DNA from: Pseudomonas frederiksbergensis
Lineage (GTDB): Bacteria > Pseudomonadota > Gammaproteobacteria > Pseudomonadales > Pseudomonadaceae
DNA: 64,000 nucleotides
Direction: 5' to 3'
Assembly: GCF_001952935.1 (NCBI RefSeq)
Contig: NZ_CP018319.1
Location: forward strand, 1 to 64,000
A program made the translations under genes and the position numbers. Under the pieces are notes generated by a model. The model ran no database searches. It was not told where the DNA came from and worked only from the letters and a program-made list of their open reading frames with translations. Positions 60,634 through 64,000 of the stretch are shown here, one piece after another (the first letter of the stretch is position 1; every line of letters starts with the position of its first letter).

Positions 60634-61737
60634 TCAGGCATCGGGCAAACCCAGCAGGCGACGATTGAAACCTTCGTCGGACGTCACGCTGGCGAAGTCG
60701 TCGAAGGCCTTTTGTGTCTTGGTAATCATGTGCTGCTCGATGAACGCCGCTCCTTGCGCGGCCCCCTGTGCCGAATCCTTCAAACAACACTCCCACTCCA
60801 GCACCGCCCAACCGGCAAAGTCGTATTGGGTCAGTTTGCTGAAGATCGATTTGAAATCGATCTGGCCATCGCCCAAGGAACGGAAGCGGCCCGGTCGGTC
60901 GACCCATGCCTGATAGCCGCCGTAGACCCCCGAACGGGCATCGGGCCGGAACTCGGCGTCCTTGACGTGGAACATGCGGATGCGGTCGTGGTAGCGATCG
61001 ATGAACCCCAGGTAGTCCATTTGCTGCAGCAGCAGATGACTGGGGTCATACAGAATGGCGGCGCGTGGATGATGATCGACCGCCTCCAGGAAACGCTCGA
61101 ACGAGGCACCGTCGTGCAGGTCTTCGCCGGGATGGATCTCGTAGCACAGGTCGACGCCGGCCTCTTCGAAACAGTCGAGGATCGGCAACCAGCGCTTGGC
61201 CAGTTCTGCAAAACCCTGTTCGACCAAACCGCTCGGCCGCTGCGGCCAAGGGTAGAGATACGGCCAGAGCAGCGCGCCGGAAAAGGTTGCATGGGCCTTC
61301 AACCCCAACCGCTGACTGGCGCGGGCCGCCAGCTTCAATTGGTCGATGGCCCATTCGGTGCGAGCCTGGGGCTGACCGCGCACATGCGCCGGCGCAAAGT
61401 CATCGAACAAGGCATCGAACGCCGGATGCACCGCGACCAGCTGCCCCTGCAAGTGCGTCGACAGCTCACTGATTTCGACGCCCGCCTGAGCACAGGTGGC
61501 TTTCAATTCGTCGCAATAATCCTGACTGTCGGCGGCGCGCGCCAGGTCGATGTATTGCGTGCCCAACGTGGGTAACTGAATGGCCTTGTACCCTTGGGAC
61601 GCCGCCCAACGAGCAATATTGGCCAGCGTATCGAATGGTGCTTCAGCGGACATGAACTGCGCCAGGAAAATGCCTGGACCACGCAAGCCCGTCGAGGGTT
61701 GGGATGTAGGGTTCACGGGGGAATTCTCCAGGTTCAT
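60634..61737 (-). CDS. Sugar phosphate isomerase/epimerase-like TIM barrel
   Basis: 367-residue AP-endonuclease-2 type TIM-barrel (the IolE/IolI/xylose isomerase-like group). Metal-ligand segments seen: DLCYEIHPGEDLHDG (Glu), ILYDPSHLLLQQMDYLG (Asp/His), MFHVKDAEF (His) and VLEWECCLKD (Glu), with KAHATFSGALLW earlier. Its ATG at 61737 overlaps the stop of the dehydrogenase gene (ATGA). In such operons the barrel acts on the keto-sugar made by the dehydrogenase. Exact sugar unknown. Confidence 0.85.
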   Translation of the reverse strand: MNLENSPVNPTSQPSTGLRGPGIFLAQFMSAEAPFDTLANIARWAASQGYKAIQLPTLGTQYIDLARAADSQDYCDELKATCAQAGVEISELSTHLQGQLVAVHPAFDALFDDFAPAHVRGQPQARTEWAIDQLKLAARASQRLGLKAHATFSGALLWPYLYPWPQRPSGLVEQGFAELAKRWLPILDCFEEAGVDLCYEIHPGEDLHDGASFERFLEAVDHHPRAAILYDPSHLLLQQMDYLGFIDRYHDRIRMFHVKDAEFRPDARSGVYGGYQAWVDRPGRFRSLGDGQIDFKSIFSKLTQYDFAGWAVLEWECCLKDSAQGAAQGAAFIEQHMITKTQKAFDDFASVTSDEGFNRRLLGLPDA

Positions 61738-62900
61738 GGATGGCAGACCAGTTCGGTCCACTTGTTGTCGCCACGATGGTTGGCGATCACGGTTTCGATG
61801 AAAGCCATGCCGCGCAATCCCACTTCAATGCCCGGCACACCGGGGGCCTCATTGCCTTTGAGGTTGCTGCGGATCGCGCTGGCGAAGTCGCCGTAGAGGT
61901 TGGCCATGGCCTCCAGATAACCTTCGGGATGCCCGGCGGGCAGGCGCATGCGACGGCTCGCGGCTTCGCACAACCAGGGTTGACCGACACCGGAACGCAG
62001 GGTGCGCAAGGGTTGATCGATGGAGCGATGAATCAGGCTCGACGGTTCTTCCTGACGCCACTCCAGCCCGCCCTTGTCGCCGTAGATACGGATCTTCAAC
62101 GGATTCTCTTCGCCAGCGCAGACCTGGCTGGCGATCAATACACCGCTCGCGCCGTCGGCCATCTTGAACAGCATCGCCGCGTCGTCATCCAGTTGCCGGC
62201 TTGCAAGGTGCGTATTCAACATCGCACACAGGTGCTTGATCGGTTGGTCTGCGACGAATTCGGCCAATGAAAAGGCATGGGTGCCGATATCGCCAATGCA
62301 GCCGCCCAGCCCCGACTGTTCGGGCAGATCGCGCCAGCCCGCCTGCTTGTTGCCCTGCCCGGCCACATCCTGACTGAGCCAGCCCTGGGGATACTCGACG
62401 ATGACCTTGCGCACCGTGCCGATCACGCCGTCGCGGACCATTTGCCGAGCCTGCCAGACCATCGGATACCCGAGGTAGGTGTGGGCCAATCCATAGAGGC
62501 GGTCGCTGCTCTCCAGCAGTTTCTTGAGAGGTAACAGCTCGGACAGATTCAGCGCCGCGGGTTTCTCGCTGAACACATGAAACCCTGCACTCAGCGCCCG
62601 AGTGGCAATCGGCGCGTGCAGGTGATTAGGGGTGACGATGACGAGCAGTTCCATACGCCGATCGGCGGGCAGTGCGCCCTCGGCATCGAGCATCTGCTGC
62701 CAGTCGCTGTAGCAGCGCGAAGCGGACAATCCCAGCGCCGCGCCCGTATCCTGATTGTTGCGGGCGTCTCGGCTGAACGCACCGCACACCAGTTCAAAAC
62801 GACCATCGAGCCCGGCGGCCTGACGATGAGCCTTGCCTATGAAGGCGCCTTCACCGCCTCCAACAAACCCCATTCTTATTTTTGGCACTGGAACGTTCAT
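61734..62900 (-). CDS. Gfo/Idh/MocA family dehydrogenase
   Basis: NAD(P)-dependent sugar or polyol dehydrogenase, 388 residues. Rossmann motif MGFVGGGEGAFIGKAHRQAA near residue 10, then LLVIVTPNHLHAPIATRALSAG and the active-site FSEKPAA with its lysine, followed by the C-terminal domain with SGLGGCIGDIGTHAFSLAEF (the D-x-x-x-H catalytic pair). First gene of the operon, preceded by a palindromic operator at 62962-62977 and divergent from a LacI-family gene. Confidence 0.9.
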   Translation of the reverse strand: MNVPVPKIRMGFVGGGEGAFIGKAHRQAAGLDGRFELVCGAFSRDARNNQDTGAALGLSASRCYSDWQQMLDAEGALPADRRMELLVIVTPNHLHAPIATRALSAGFHVFSEKPAALNLSELLPLKKLLESSDRLYGLAHTYLGYPMVWQARQMVRDGVIGTVRKVIVEYPQGWLSQDVAGQGNKQAGWRDLPEQSGLGGCIGDIGTHAFSLAEFVADQPIKHLCAMLNTHLASRQLDDDAAMLFKMADGASGVLIASQVCAGEENPLKIRIYGDKGGLEWRQEEPSSLIHRSIDQPLRTLRSGVGQPWLCEAASRRMRLPAGHPEGYLEAMANLYGDFASAIRSNLKGNEAPGVPGIEVGLRGMAFIETVIANHRGDNKWTELVCHP

Positions 62901-62961
62901 CGCGACTTTTCTCTGTTTGAGGCGGATTCAGGCGGCTTCTCAAAAGTGAAGCCTCACGACT

Positions 62962-62977
62962 ATGTAACCGGTTACAT
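62962..62977. promoter_or_regulatory. Palindromic LacI-family operator
   Basis: ATGTAACCGGTTACAT is a perfect 16-bp palindrome with the central C-G that LacI-family regulators favour (compare PtxS TGAAACCGGTTTCA). It lies 62 bases before the dehydrogenase ATG and about 125 bases before the regulator's start, so it could control both. Confidence 0.8.
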
Positions 62978-63101
62978 CGTGACGGAAATTTAGGCCCTGT
63001 TGCCCGAAGTGTCAAACCCCGGATTAATATCGACGAACATTTCAGGGCACGGTCGACTTGCGCTAAGCTCGCCAGCCGCACAGTTCGACAACGAGGTGGT
63101 C

Positions 63102-64000
63102 TTGTCCAATATCCGTGAAGTTGCCCGGCTTGCCGGCGTCTCGGTGGCCACGGTCTCCAGAACGCTGAAATCGCCTGAGCGCGTGCTCCCCGAAACACGG
63201 GACAAGGTCAACGCCGCCGTGGAAAAAGCCGGTTATCGGCCGAACCTGATGGCGGTGCAGTTTCGCTCGCGCAGGACGGGCAATCTGGTGATTCTGGTCC
63301 CGGCCATCGCCAACACGTTTTTCGCCCGGGTGATCAGCGGTGCCCAACAGGCTGCCCAGGCCGCCGGGTACCGACTGCTGCTGTGCGACACCCAGGGCCG
63401 AGAGGAAATCGAACGGGAATTCGCCGAGCTGGTGTACGCCCATCAGGCCGATGGCGTGATTCAGCTGCGCGCCTACGACCCTTTTGAAGCGCCCTTCCCC
63501 AGCGCCGAGTTACCGCCCATCGTCAACGCCTGCGAGATGATTCAAGGCGGCCGCCATCCCACGATCAGCCTCGACAACCGCGCAGCAGCCAAGGCCATGA
63601 CCGAGCATTTGATAGAACTGGGCCATCGCCGGATTGGTCTGATCAAGGGCCCGAAAAGCAGCCCGCTGACCCGCGATCGTGTGGCCGGTTATCAGGACGC
63701 ATTGCGCCAGGCCGGCATCGCGTCCGATCCCGCTCTCATCTGCCACGGTGATTTCAGTTTGAAGGCAGGTGATGACGGTGCCGCAACGATGCTGGAGCTG
63801 ACCGACCGTCCCACCGCGCTCTTTTGCGAAAACGATGAAATGGCCATCGGCGCGTTGAAGCGCATCAAGCAGCAGGGCTTGCGGGTACCCGAGGATATTT
63901 CACTGGTGGGCTTCGACGACATTCCCTTCGCAGCCTATTGCGATCCCCCCCTGACGACCATCGCGCAACCCGCCGAAGTCTTCGGCCAGAAAGCCGTCGA
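63102..64000 (+). CDS. LacI-family transcriptional regulator (partial at window end)
   Basis: Repressor of the adjacent sugar operon. Starts at a TTG (63102) that gives the family N-terminus LSNIREVARLAGVSVATVSRTLKSPERV, the LacI helix-turn-helix and hinge; a GTG two codons earlier is also possible. The periplasmic-binding-like domain follows (LVILVPAIANTFFARVISGA, LIELGHRRIGLIKGP, ALFCENDEMAIGALK, ISLVGFDDIPFA). About 299 codons are visible before the window ends; the family is about 335-345 residues. Effector sugar unknown. Confidence 0.92.
   Translation, partial: MSNIREVARLAGVSVATVSRTLKSPERVLPETRDKVNAAVEKAGYRPNLMAVQFRSRRTGNLVILVPAIANTFFARVISGAQQAAQAAGYRLLLCDTQGREEIEREFAELVYAHQADGVIQLRAYDPFEAPFPSAELPPIVNACEMIQGGRHPTISLDNRAAAKAMTEHLIELGHRRIGLIKGPKSSPLTRDRVAGYQDALRQAGIASDPALICHGDFSLKAGDDGAATMLELTDRPTALFCENDEMAIGALKRIKQQGLRVPEDISLVGFDDIPFAAYCDPPLTTIAQPAEVFGQKAV

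Overview
The window reads as chromosomal DNA of a fluorescent Pseudomonas (P. fluorescens group). The GC content is high, coding is dense, and it carries genus-typical small families (DUF2790, DUF3313, DUF3303), a Pseudomonas-style LigD, PhaG and Pcs, and REP-type hairpins. No rRNA, tRNA, CRISPR array or intact insertion sequence was found. Assignments rest on reading the translations and on remembered family motifs; no search was run.

1-11.7 kb, metabolic and transport genes: tctCBA (tricarboxylate uptake, tctA cut by the window edge), a chromate transporter, a coupled DUF6152/DUF6644-type pair, a polyamine-type binding protein with a PuuB-like oxidase and a divergent LysR regulator, a DUF2790 protein, a repeat-rich non-coding block (about 9.6-10.3 kb) and a thiolase.

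12.2-36.5 kb, a Wzx/Wzy-type exopolysaccharide locus. An initiating phosphoglycosyltransferase is followed by a leftward block (WecG/TagA, four other glycosyltransferases, a DUF535 protein, two hexapeptide acetyltransferases, a GMC oxidoreductase with a tiny Tat-signal partner, Wzx). Then come rightward Wzy and a large secreted glycoside hydrolase, a leftward AT-rich phosphoethanolamine-transferase-like gene, galE, and a leftward export block (CpsD-type kinase, Wzz, beta-barrel, Wza). A small secreted protein with a PEP/VPLPA-CTERM-like tail lies just upstream of the export block. The layout resembles, from memory, the P. putida pea locus. A decayed copy of the glycoside hydrolase 3' end sits before galE, on the far side of the AT-rich gene, which looks like an insertion scar.

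36.8-45 kb: a 1-Cys peroxiredoxin, a GT25 glycosyltransferase, a PotE-like antiporter with an AdiA-like decarboxylase, RidA and GFA proteins, and small conserved genes. 45.3-49 kb: an arylsulfatase, FadL-type porin and DUF3313 lipoprotein array. 49-54 kb: ligD, a methyltransferase and a haem-oxygenase-like diiron protein in one operon. 54-59 kb: cupin, DUF533, phosphatidylcholine synthase, DUF488, GNAT, metallophosphoesterase and phaG.

59.3-64 kb: a sugar catabolic operon (MFS permease, TIM-barrel isomerase, Gfo/Idh/MocA dehydrogenase) facing a LacI-family regulator (cut by the window end). A perfect 16-bp palindrome between them is the likely operator.
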